This document shows positions 7,767 through 13,685 of a stretch of 15,885 nucleotides of DNA, one piece after another. Made by a program: the position numbers and the translations under genes. The number at the start of each line of letters is the position of its first letter. Positions within the stretch are counted from its first letter, which is position 1. The stretch comes from JAQVXR01 sp050945755 (GTDB lineage: Bacteria; Bacillota; Dehalobacteriia; Dehalobacteriales; Dehalobacteriaceae): positions 1 to 15,885 of the forward strand of contig JBMNTN010000045.1 in the NCBI GenBank assembly GCA_050945755.1. Reading direction: 5' to 3'. Below the pieces are notes generated by a model. That model was not told the DNA's origin. It saw only the letters and a program-made list of their open reading frames with translations, and made no database searches.

Positions 7767-7909
7767 CATAACCTCTTTCCTTAATTTTTATAGTAGCATG
7801 ATTATTTTATTTCACCGTTATTTTGCTCTATATGAAACCTCCTTTATCCGTTTTTTTATATTAGAAAGGCATAATTCTTTCTGTTCATTTAAGTATAATG
7901 AGAACTAAA

Positions 7910-7924
7910 TAATAATGATTCTAA
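7910..7924 (-). promoter_or_regulatory. PerR-like operator downstream of the dfx transcription start
   Basis: The + strand sequence TAATAATGATTCTAA matches the known PerR box TTATAATNATTATAA at 13 of 15 positions if N is counted as a match. It sits about 10-25 bases downstream of the start predicted for the dfx promoter, a good place for roadblock repression. PerR control of desulfoferrodoxin/rubrerythrin operons is established in clostridia; its use here is inference. Confidence 0.5.
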
Positions 7925-7940
7925 AATTAGTGTCGTTATA

Positions 7941-7969
7941 ATTATAGTTTATGTTTGAAAAAATTTCAA
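7941..7969 (-). promoter_or_regulatory. Promoter of the dfx-rbr operon
   Basis: On the - strand, TTGAAA (7969-7964) and a perfect TATAAT (7946-7941) are separated by 17 bases. The transcription start is expected near 7934. The -35 is one arm of the palindrome TTGAAAAAATTTCAA, whose other arm is the -35 of the rightward promoter. Confidence 0.65.
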
Positions 7970-7984
7970 TAGCTAAAATATATT
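7955..7984 (+). promoter_or_regulatory. Rightward promoter of the candidate structured RNA
   Basis: TTGAAA (7955-7960) and TATATT (7979-7984) with an 18-base spacer each match consensus at five of six positions. The start is expected near 7991, three bases before the closing stem of the RNA. No ribosome binding site or open frame follows on this strand. Confidence 0.55.
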
Positions 7985-7990
7985 TTTTCT

Positions 7991-8182
7991 ACTGCAAGTT
8001 TCTATGGCGTGCCGAAGAGGGATGGAAAGTCACCAAAAAGGTGATGATATTATTTTGACGGCAAAAAGCTGGTTGGCATGGAGGTTCTTGCTGAGGGGAT
8101 GACGCAGCAAGAAAGATTAGAGAAAAGGAAAACTTGTCAAGGGGATTGGCGGAAGTAGTGTGCTTCGTTGCCAATCCCCTTG
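7991..8182 (+). ncRNA. Candidate structured non-coding RNA, about 190 nt, class unknown
   Basis: This stretch has no + strand reading frame with a ribosome site but is rich in pairing. Stem P1 is GCAAGTTT (7994-8001) with AAACTTGT (8130-8137), closing the domain with one G-U pair. Inside it, TGCCG (8010-8014) pairs with CGGCA (8059-8063), enclosing a TCACC/GGTGA hairpin, and TTCTTGCTG (8085-8093) pairs perfectly with CAGCAAGAA (8105-8113). A final 13-bp perfect hairpin (8138-8150 with 8170-8182) abuts P1. The transcript start predicted from the promoter falls at P1. No T-run follows the last hairpin on this strand. The branched fold argues against 6S RNA; I cannot name the family, but raiA is one that could be tested. 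Confidence 0.55.
8119..8182 (-). terminator. Possible terminator of the padR-SEDS operon
   Basis: The 13-bp perfect stem (8170-8182 with 8138-8150) lies six bases past the SEDS gene stop when read leftward and is followed on the - strand by a pyrimidine run containing TTTTCCTTTTCTCT. That is a workable intrinsic terminator, though the T-run is interrupted and starts a few bases late. The same hairpin also ends the candidate + strand RNA, so it may serve both. Confidence 0.45.
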
Positions 8183-8188
8183 CTGATA

Positions 8189-9484
8189 CTAAAATAGGCA
8201 AGATGGAGATGAAATATTTCTTCTTTTGTAAATGCTAGAGATAATACCTAATGCTACCCCATTGAAAACTAGCTGACTGCCGCCAAAACTAAGAAAAGGC
8301 AGACCTACTCCACTGATGGGTGCTAATCCTAAATTCATTAAAATGTTCCAAACAAATTGGATGGTAAAAATCGCACAAAAGCCCATCACCAACAGCCGGG
8401 CGTAATCATCCTTTACCAATTTAGCGATTCGTGTCATGCGGAAGATGAAGAGAATCACCAAAACGGTTAAACAAGCTCCGGCGATCCAGCCAAAAGTAAA
8501 GGTGATATACGAAAATATAAAATCCGTATGAAGATCCGGAAGTTGGGGTAGAGATGCGAACCCCAGGCCAAAGAACCCGGAATCGTTGATTAAATTGCCT
8601 AACTGATTATGGAGATAACCGCTGCCTAAAGGGTCACGGTCAGGATTAATGAATGATAAAAATCTGGCCACCCGGTAGGGGGAGCTGATGATTAGTCCGG
8701 ACATCAGTACAGAAAACACTCCGGCTAATAATAAAAAGACTTTTGGCCTGGCTCCGGATGCAATCATTAATGTCATACATGTCACGGCATAAATAATTGC
8801 GATAGTTAAAGAACCGTTAATTAAAATGAGAAAAGGGAGCAAGGATAATATTAACCCCTGGCATGTCTTTTTTGGCTCTTTCCAGTTCCAATTTTTGAAA
8901 ATACCTGCTAAAGCGATGCAGAAAAATATAGGGCTGATGCTAAAAATATTTATAGACAGTGGCCCGATGCTCAAGTAGATTTTTTGGCCATTCGCCGAGA
9001 TACCAAATAGCATTGTCCAGGCTAATAATAGCAACATTCCTCCATAAATTTTCCATGAATGTTTTGCCAGCTTCCGATAATCAAAAAAATAAAGCCCGAT
9101 TAGTACGACCCCTCCGATCAATGCATATAATAAGCTTCTGGAAAAAATAGAAAAGGGCGGGGATAGATTGTATTTTTCCATAAAATACATGGCGACAAGA
9201 CCCATATTGATTAGGATAAAACTTAATGCTAAAAGGCTCCAATCCGGTTTAGGCCGATGGATCATGTTTAATTGTTGTCCAACAATATCGGCGCTGCCCA
9301 TTTGCGCAATGGCTTTATCGACTGCGATATCTTCCGATATACCTTTCTCTTGATACTCTTCTAAAATTTCTTTAAGATGCGTTTCCAATTCTAATTTAAT
9401 TTCAGGATGTACAGCGCGAAATTTGATTTGAGCGCAGACGTCATTTATGTATGCCTGGACTTTTGCATTATCTGTTACACCCAT
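8189..9484 (-). CDS. SEDS-family (FtsW/RodA/SpoVE-like) membrane protein with N-terminal HAAS-like domain
   Basis: It encodes 431 residues from ATG 9484, preceded by AAAGGAGGC; the longer frame to 9538 is not used. Residues about 1-75 are cytoplasmic and helical (VHPEIKLELETHLKEILEEY, then a KGISEDIAVDKAIAQMG repeat-like stretch), matching HAAS-type domains linked to PadR regulators. Residues about 83-420 contain some nine or ten membrane helices. SEDS signatures follow: FINPDRDPLGSGYLHNQ (278-294), LHTDFIF with D321, the likely catalytic aspartate of peptidoglycan glycosyltransferases, and the closing PFLSFGGSQL (396-405). Oddities: the usual QPSE-type motif near residue 180 reads NIFSISPIFF, and the EELG that normally follows HTDFIF is TFTFG. 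It may therefore be a specialised or non-enzymatic relative. The gene overlaps padR by 10 bases. Confidence 0.88.
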   Translation of the reverse strand: MGVTDNAKVQAYINDVCAQIKFRAVHPEIKLELETHLKEILEEYQEKGISEDIAVDKAIAQMGSADIVGQQLNMIHRPKPDWSLLALSFILINMGLVAMYFMEKYNLSPPFSIFSRSLLYALIGGVVLIGLYFFDYRKLAKHSWKIYGGMLLLLAWTMLFGISANGQKIYLSIGPLSINIFSISPIFFCIALAGIFKNWNWKEPKKTCQGLILSLLPFLILINGSLTIAIIYAVTCMTLMIASGARPKVFLLLAGVFSVLMSGLIISSPYRVARFLSFINPDRDPLGSGYLHNQLGNLINDSGFFGLGFASLPQLPDLHTDFIFSYITFTFGWIAGACLTVLVILFIFRMTRIAKLVKDDYARLLVMGFCAIFTIQFVWNILMNLGLAPISGVGLPFLSFGGSQLVFNGVALGIISSIYKRRNISSPSCLF

Positions 9485-9819
9485 ATAAAAGCCTCCTTTG
9501 TCAGGATGCAATCCACGGCAGAACGGAAAGTTTCCCACTCATGCTGCTTTTCTTTTAGGGTAGACTTACCCTTATTAGTGATCCGATAATATTTTCTTTG
9601 CCGGCTGCCTTCATTTCCCTCCCAATAGGATTCAATCATTCCCTCAGCTTCTAATGAGTGTAAAATCGGATAGAGAGTCCCTTCCTTAAGCATAAAAACC
9701 CCTTGAGACTCTCTATCAAGCTCTTTAATCATTTGGTAACCATACGTTGGTTTTCGCTGAAGCAAACTCAAAACCAGAATTACTGTACTTCCCTTTAAAA
9801 GTTCCTTATTAACTTTCAC
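9475..9819 (-). CDS. PadR-family transcriptional regulator
   Basis: It encodes 114 residues from GTG 9819, six bases after AAGGGGG; a TTG at 9837 would precede that site. It is a PadR winged helix: helices 1-2 (GSTVILVLSLLQRKPTYGYQ), a recognition region including LKEGTLYPILHSLEAEGMI, and a wing with GSRQRKYYRITNKG, followed by a short C-terminal dimerisation helix. Members repress their own operons and respond to phenolics, drugs or, when paired with HAAS-domain proteins, probably membrane signals. The SEDS gene starts 10 bases before this gene ends, so expression is coupled. A 14-bp palindrome at the transcription start is the likely operator. Confidence 0.93.
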   Translation of the reverse strand: MKVNKELLKGSTVILVLSLLQRKPTYGYQMIKELDRESQGVFMLKEGTLYPILHSLEAEGMIESYWEGNEGSRQRKYYRITNKGKSTLKEKQHEWETFRSAVDCILTKEAFIWV

Positions 9820-9847
9820 GGTCAACCCCCTTATCAATAAGTATTAT

Positions 9848-9861
9848 TACTATGCATAGTA
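9848..9861. promoter_or_regulatory. Probable PadR operator
   Basis: TACTATGCATAGTA is a perfect 14-bp palindrome just downstream of the padR start site. A half-copy, GGCATAGTATA (9868-9878), overlaps the -10 element, giving two sites about 20 bases apart. The position fits autorepression by the encoded PadR protein. Confidence 0.55.
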
Positions 9862-9872
9862 AATCTAGGCAT

Positions 9873-9901
9873 AGTATACAACCCAATACCAAAATTATCA
9901 A
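9873..9901 (-). promoter_or_regulatory. Promoter of the padR-SEDS operon
   Basis: On the - strand, TTGATA (9901-9896) and TATACT (9878-9873) are separated by 17 bases, with the start expected near 9866. The operator-like palindrome follows at once. The csp terminator ends about ten bases upstream of the -35, so the operon is insulated. Confidence 0.65.
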
Positions 9902-9907
9902 GGGGGA

Positions 9908-9961
9908 ATATGAAAAATAAGGGACTTCAACAGAATAGTATATTCTGCTGAAGCCCCTTAT
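9908..9961 (-). terminator. Very strong intrinsic terminator of the cold-shock gene
   Basis: A 21-bp stem (9941-9961 with 9917-9937) closes on a three-base loop GTA. On the - strand the two non-Watson-Crick positions are G-U pairs, whereas on the + strand they would be A-C mismatches, so it works leftward. The stem runs into TTATTTTTC. It lies 26 bases past the csp stop. Confidence 0.85.
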
Positions 9962-9986
9962 ATGGATATAGTCTATAATATTTTAG

Positions 9987-10187
9987 TTATATTCTAGATA
10001 CATTGGCTGCCTGGTCGCCTCTGTTGCCTTGAACAATATCAAAGCTAACGGCCTGGCCTTCGTCCAATGATTTATATCCGTCTCCCTGGATAGCTGAAAA
10101 ATGAACAAATACGTCATCTCCATTATCTCTTGAGATAAATCCAAATCCTTTTTCTGCGTTAAACCATTTTACTGTACCTGTATACAT
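9987..10187 (-). CDS. Cold-shock protein (CspA family RNA chaperone)
   Basis: It encodes 66 residues from ATG 10187 after TTTAGGAGGTACCTT; the frame extends upstream to 10238 but lacks a ribosome site there. It is a single cold-shock beta-barrel: TVKWFNAEKGFGFI carries RNP1 (KGFGFI) and DDVFVHFSAI carries RNP2 (VFVHF), with the usual length and a conserved end (DQAANVSRI). It binds single-stranded RNA and DNA and melts secondary structure, aiding translation in the cold and at entry to stationary phase. The gene is monocistronic, with its own promoter, a long structured leader and its own terminator. Confidence 0.97.
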   Translation of the reverse strand: MYTGTVKWFNAEKGFGFISRDNGDDVFVHFSAIQGDGYKSLDEGQAVSFDIVQGNRGDQAANVSRI

Positions 10188-10231
10188 AAGGTACCTCCTA
10201 AATTTTATTTGTATTTCAATGCAAATAAAAA

Positions 10232-10315
10232 ATTTCACATATCTTTACAAATTATATACATCTAACATACATATAATTTCTAAAAATATGTGAAATCTAT
10301 AAGTACATTTGTAAA
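10232..10315 (-). promoter_or_regulatory. Possible pseudoknot in the csp 5' leader
   Basis: Two complementary pairs interleave. ATTTCACATAT (10232-10242) matches ATATGTGAAAT (10286-10296) over 11 bp, and TTTACAAAT (10244-10252) matches ATTTGTAAA (10307-10315) over 9 bp. The order is A, B, A', B', so the two stems cross. The segment nearest the 5' end starts about three bases from the predicted transcription start. A temperature-sensing role like that of E. coli cspA mRNA is inference. Confidence 0.45.
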
Positions 10316-10324
10316 TACCTCCTA

Positions 10325-10353
10325 AATATAGCATGCTTGTTTGGCGATGTCAA
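10325..10353 (-). promoter_or_regulatory. Promoter of the cold-shock gene
   Basis: On the - strand, a perfect TTGACA (10353-10348) and TATATT (10330-10325) are separated by exactly 17 bases; the spacer carries the palindrome GCATGC. The start is expected near 10318, giving a leader of about 130 bases. This is one of the strongest promoters in the window. Confidence 0.75.
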
Positions 10354-10385
10354 GGGGAAAAGTAATAATACATAGACGAAATAAT

Positions 10386-10862
10386 TCATATTTTGATAAA
10401 GAAATAAATGATCATAATGATTTCAATTATAAATTTCAAAAGGGTTCCACCGATGAAACCAATTAGGGTGCCGAAGCCAACTTTTACTGCTTGGACCAAG
10501 TCCGGTTTACGCAATAATTCTGCTATAACGGCACCAAGGAAAGGGCCGATGATCACTCCAAAAGGCCCAAAAAATATTATGCCAAAGATTGTACCGATGA
10601 CTGCCCCCAAAACTGCTTGTTTGCTGCCATCAAATTGGCGGGTTCCAATGGCAGAAGACAGAAAATCGATCGCGAATATCAGAATTAAGATCAAAGCCTG
10701 GATGAGAAAAAAATTTGTGTCCAGGGTTGAGAATTTTGTCATCAGCCCATAGAGAAACATACCGCCATAGATGAGGATGGCCCCGGGTAAAACAGGCAGA
10801 ACTGTGCCCATCAGTCCCAAAATAAACAAAATAATAGCCAGGATTAAAGCGGTTGTCTGCAT
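10386..10862 (-). CDS. DUF456 family membrane protein
   Basis: It encodes 158 residues from ATG 10862, eight bases after GAGGAGG; a TTG two codons earlier is closer to the site and less likely. The protein is almost wholly hydrophobic, with about five membrane segments. It has the DUF456 pattern: GTVLPVLPGAILIYGG near the N-terminus, a polar loop with SAIGTRQFDGSKQAVLGAV, glycine-rich helices (FFGPFGVIIGPFLGAVIAEL) and a conserved VGFGTLIGFIGG near the end. The family has no established function. There is no terminator between this gene and the csp promoter, so its transcript may read into csp. Its own candidate promoter lies about 60 bases upstream. Confidence 0.9.
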   Translation of the reverse strand: MQTTALILAIILFILGLMGTVLPVLPGAILIYGGMFLYGLMTKFSTLDTNFFLIQALILILIFAIDFLSSAIGTRQFDGSKQAVLGAVIGTIFGIIFFGPFGVIIGPFLGAVIAELLRKPDLVQAVKVGFGTLIGFIGGTLLKFIIEIIMIIYFFIKI

Positions 10863-10919
10863 TAACAAAACCTCCTCAAAAAGGACAACTTATGCGGGTA
10901 ACACTATAGACTGTATTTT

Positions 10920-10948
10920 ATTATATCATGAGACATGATGTATTTAGA
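10920..10948 (-). promoter_or_regulatory. Candidate promoter of the DUF456 gene with a palindrome in the spacer
   Basis: A perfect TATAAT lies on the - strand at 10925-10920, but the -35 (TCTAAA, 10948-10943) is poor. A perfect inverted repeat ATCATG-AGA-CATGAT (10925-10939) fills the spacer between them, the usual place for a repressor or activator site. No divergent promoter with clear boxes was found for dedA in the rest of 10863-11130. Confidence 0.35.
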
Positions 10949-11066
10949 ATAACTACAGGATTGTTTTAATGCTATGTTTTCGCAAAGGGATATTTTGTAT
11001 TGATAAAACTTCAGGTTTACGATAAGCTGAATTTAAAAGCAATTGATGCAAGCAGTGCGTGATAAA

Positions 11067-11098
11067 TTTCCCGGGGAATTAAGGCGCCAACCGGGAAA
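11067..11098 (+). promoter_or_regulatory. Hairpin in the dedA upstream region
   Basis: TTTCCCGG (11067-11074) pairs perfectly with CCGGGAAA (11091-11098) around a 16-base loop, 32 bases before the dedA start. CCGGGA recurs at 11117-11122 beside the start codon, so alternative pairing of the first arm with the translation-start region is possible. No T-run follows. The role is unknown. Confidence 0.3.
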
Positions 11099-11130
11099 GA
11101 GGCTTATATCGGGTTACCGGGAGACAGCAT

Positions 11131-11760
11131 ATGCAAAATTATATTATTGAAATAATGAATCAGTATGGATATTGGGGAGTAGGCCTTTTAATGGCTTTAG
11201 AAAACGTTCTTCTCTTTATTCCCTCTGAAATTATTTTGATCTTTGGAGGATTCATGACTACATATTCTAATTTGAATATGTGGGTGGTAATTTTATTTGC
11301 TACGATTGGATCCGTGATTGGAGCACTACTATTATATGGAGTCGGGCGGAAAATTAATCTTGACTATTTAGAGACGTTTTTTTCCGGAAAAACCGGGCAG
11401 GTTCTGCACCTGCAAAGAAGTGACATTAATAAAGCAAGCAACTGGTTTGCCGAGAAAGGAAATGTAGCGATAATCATCTGCCGTTTTGTACCTATGGTAC
11501 GCTGCTTGATTTCGATTCCAGCCGGTGTAGCTAAAATGAATTTAGTTACTTTTCTTTTACTGACAACATTGGGTGCAGCTATTTGGAATACAGTACTCGT
11601 TTCGCTGGGTGTATTTGCAGGTGAGTCATGGGAAAATATGGTTCATCACATGCATACTTACGCCGCTGTTGCTTTGGTGATAACGGTACTTATTGTTTTT
11701 ATATTTTTGAATGCTCTTTTTAAAAGGCGATTAAAAAGAAAGAAAGATAATAAAACCTAA
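11131..11760 (+). CDS. DedA-family (SNARE-associated/VTT domain) membrane protein
   Basis: It encodes 209 residues from ATG 11131; the ribosome site is weak (GGGAGA). DedA signatures are present: the acidic, re-entrant segment ENVLLFIPSEIIL (residues about 24-36), GSVIGALLLYGVGRK (about 61-75), and the arginine-containing CRFVPMVRCLISIPAG (about 113-128), followed by two further membrane helices and a strongly basic tail (KRRLKRKKDNK). Family members act as undecaprenyl-phosphate or phospholipid flippases and support membrane potential and cell-wall recycling. The key glutamate and arginine residues are kept, so a transport role is likely; the exact lipid is unknown. It stands alone, with no terminator recognised after it. 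Confidence 0.93.
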   Translation: MQNYIIEIMNQYGYWGVGLLMALENVLLFIPSEIILIFGGFMTTYSNLNMWVVILFATIGSVIGALLLYGVGRKINLDYLETFFSGKTGQVLHLQRSDINKASNWFAEKGNVAIIICRFVPMVRCLISIPAGVAKMNLVTFLLLTTLGAAIWNTVLVSLGVFAGESWENMVHHMHTYAAVALVITVLIVFIFLNALFKRRLKRKKDNKT

Positions 11761-11849
11761 CTGATTTACACCAATCATCTTGACTGCTTTTTGCCATTAA
11801 ATTTGAAATTGCAGGTCGAAGGAATTTGAGATAACGCCTCAAAATTTAG

Positions 11850-11878
11850 TTGATAAACTGTCTATATCTCTTTATAAT
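11850..11878 (+). promoter_or_regulatory. Promoter of the AMP-forming ligase gene
   Basis: TTGATA (11850-11855) and a perfect TATAAT (11873-11878) are separated by 17 bases, the sigma-A optimum. Transcription should start near 11885, leaving an 83-base leader before the ATG at 11968. No operator-like repeat was seen. Confidence 0.7.
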
Positions 11879-11967
11879 TTAATGTAGTGTTTTTTGTTTA
11901 TGCAGTACGGTTATTTTATTTAAATTACACAAATCTTAGTTGTTTGGTAGAATGGGAGGAAAAGATT

Positions 11968-13602
11968 ATGCCTATCACAGAAATTTTGGAACGCAATGCA
12001 GAGATGTATGGACAGGAAAAATGCCTGACGGAGATTAATATGGATCTCCAGGAGGAACATCATGTCACTTGGCTGGAGTATGAACTAATTGAAAACAACC
12101 CAGCAGGTGAGTACCGCCGGGAAATGACTTGGCGTGTTTTTGACGAAAAAGCCAATAGAATGGCCAATCTGTTGCTGAAAAGAGGTATAAAAAAAGGGGA
12201 TAAAGTAGCTATTCTTTTAATGAATTGCTTGGAGTGGCTGCCCATTTATTTTGGCATATTAAAAACCGGTGCGATTGCAGTACCATTAAATTTTCGCTAC
12301 ACAGCGGAAGAAATAAAATATTGTTTGGATTTATCAGATACTATTGCCTTGATTTTCGGGCCGGAATTTATCGGCCGGGTGGAATCGATTTATCATCAAA
12401 TACCTAAAGTAAAGACTCTTTTATTCGCTGGAGAAAATCGTCCTTCTTTTGCGGAAAACTATGACCGACTAACTGCCAATTGTTCCTCTGAAGCCCCGGA
12501 GATTAAACTGACAGACGAAGATGATGCCGCAATTTATTTCTCATCAGGTACGACAGGATTTCCCAAAGCAATTTTACATACCCATCGTAGTCTGGTGTCG
12601 GCATGTGAAACAGAACTTAACCACCACTGTCAAAACCGAGGAGATAATTTTTTATGCATTCCGCCGCTTTACCATACCGGTGCGAAAATGCATTGGTTTG
12701 GTAGTTTGCTGTCGGGGAGTAAAGCTGTATTGCTGCGTGGTGTCAAGCCGGAATGGATCCTTAAAACAGTCTCTGAAGAAAAGATTACCATTGTCTGGCT
12801 TTTAGTTCCCTGGGCTCAAGATATTCTTGATGCCATTGAAAGAGGAGATGTGAAGCTGGAAGATTATGAGCTCTCTCAGTGGAGACTGATGCATATTGGT
12901 GCCCAACCAGTTCCGCCTAGCTTAATTCATCGTTGGAAAAAGTATTTCCCCAATCATCTTTATGATACAAACTATGGTCTCAGTGAATCTATCGGCCCCG
13001 GATGTGTCCACTTAGGTACTGAGAATATTCATAAAGTGGGAGCCATTGGTATACCGGGTTACAATTGGGAAGTCAAGATTGCCGGTGAGAACGGGTGCCC
13101 TGTACCTCAGGGAGAGGTGGGAGAATTGGTTGTCAAGGGACCGGGTGTAATGAAATGCTACTACAAAGATCCGGAAGCGACTCAGGCAGTACTCAAGGAT
13201 GGCTGGTTATTTACCGGGGATATGGCTCGAATGGATGAAGACGGCTTTATATATTTGGTTGACCGGAAAAAAGATGTGATTATCAGCGGTGGGGAGAATA
13301 TCTATCCGGTCCAAATAGAAGATTTCCTTCGGGCACATGATGCCATTAAGGATGTGGCGGTTATTGGACTACCGGATAATCGCTTGGGAGAAATAGCGGC
13401 TGCCATTATAGAATTAAAGCCGGGCTGCCGGTGTACTGAAGAAGAAATTAGGACGTTCTGTACGCCAATGCCCCGTTATAAAAGGCCGCGTAAAATTATT
13501 TTTGATCAGGTGCCGCGTAATCCTACCGGCAAAATTGAAAAACCTCGCTTAAGAGAAAAATACGGTGCCAAAAGTTTAGTGGCGGCGCAAACAAAGCAAT
13601 AA
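11968..13602 (+). CDS. AMP-forming acyl-CoA synthetase / acid-CoA ligase
   Basis: It encodes 544 residues from ATG 11968, eight bases after GGGAGG; an in-frame ATG-less extension to 11887 has no ribosome site. It is an adenylate-forming enzyme with all core motifs: P-loop YFSSGTTGFPKA (about 189-200), YGLSE, the LFTGD motif with DEDGFIYLVDRKKD hinge, SGGENIYPVQIE, and the C-terminal PTGKIEK with the catalytic lysine near residue 521. It activates a carboxylic acid with ATP and transfers it to CoA. There is no carrier-protein or membrane domain. An extra segment of about 25 residues (roughly 30-55) precedes the usual first motif TWRVFDEKANRMA. The substrate could be a fatty or aromatic acid; nothing nearby decides. 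It has its own promoter and terminator. Confidence 0.93.
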   Translation: MPITEILERNAEMYGQEKCLTEINMDLQEEHHVTWLEYELIENNPAGEYRREMTWRVFDEKANRMANLLLKRGIKKGDKVAILLMNCLEWLPIYFGILKTGAIAVPLNFRYTAEEIKYCLDLSDTIALIFGPEFIGRVESIYHQIPKVKTLLFAGENRPSFAENYDRLTANCSSEAPEIKLTDEDDAAIYFSSGTTGFPKAILHTHRSLVSACETELNHHCQNRGDNFLCIPPLYHTGAKMHWFGSLLSGSKAVLLRGVKPEWILKTVSEEKITIVWLLVPWAQDILDAIERGDVKLEDYELSQWRLMHIGAQPVPPSLIHRWKKYFPNHLYDTNYGLSESIGPGCVHLGTENIHKVGAIGIPGYNWEVKIAGENGCPVPQGEVGELVVKGPGVMKCYYKDPEATQAVLKDGWLFTGDMARMDEDGFIYLVDRKKDVIISGGENIYPVQIEDFLRAHDAIKDVAVIGLPDNRLGEIAAAIIELKPGCRCTEEEIRTFCTPMPRYKRPRKIIFDQVPRNPTGKIEKPRLREKYGAKSLVAAQTKQ

Positions 13603-13631
13603 AAATGAATATTAAGTAGATATGATTTAGT

Positions 13632-13685
13632 AAAAGGGCTGTTGCAAAACGAATGAATAGCGTGAGCAGCAGTCCCTTTTATTAG
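13632..13685 (+). terminator. Intrinsic terminator of the ligase gene
   Basis: AAAAGGG-CTGTTGC (13632-13645) pairs with GCAGCAG-T-CCCTTTT (13666-13680), with one bulged base and one G-U pair, then runs into TTTTATTAG. It lies 30 bases past the stop. The GGGCTGTTGCAAAA half also resembles terminal inverted repeats of some insertion sequences. The remaining bases to 13858 hold only two weak hairpins (13753-13775 region and 13799-13828) and no gene. Confidence 0.7.

Noticed and set aside
7991..8137. 6S RNA as the identity of the structured RNA
   Set aside because: 6S RNA is a long rod with one central bubble; here the closing stem encloses two separate hairpins.
7989..8201. A 70-codon - strand frame over the candidate RNA
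   Set aside because: It starts at TTG inside the SEDS gene with no ribosome site, the sequence is low in recognisable motifs, and it crosses two strong hairpins. It is a by-product of the structured region.
10297..10323. AGGAGG followed by ATG TAC TTA TAG upstream of csp, a possible three-codon leader peptide
   Set aside because: The predicted csp transcription start (about 10318) falls at the end of the AGGAGG, so the ribosome site would not be in the mRNA. It would be revived if transcription started further upstream.
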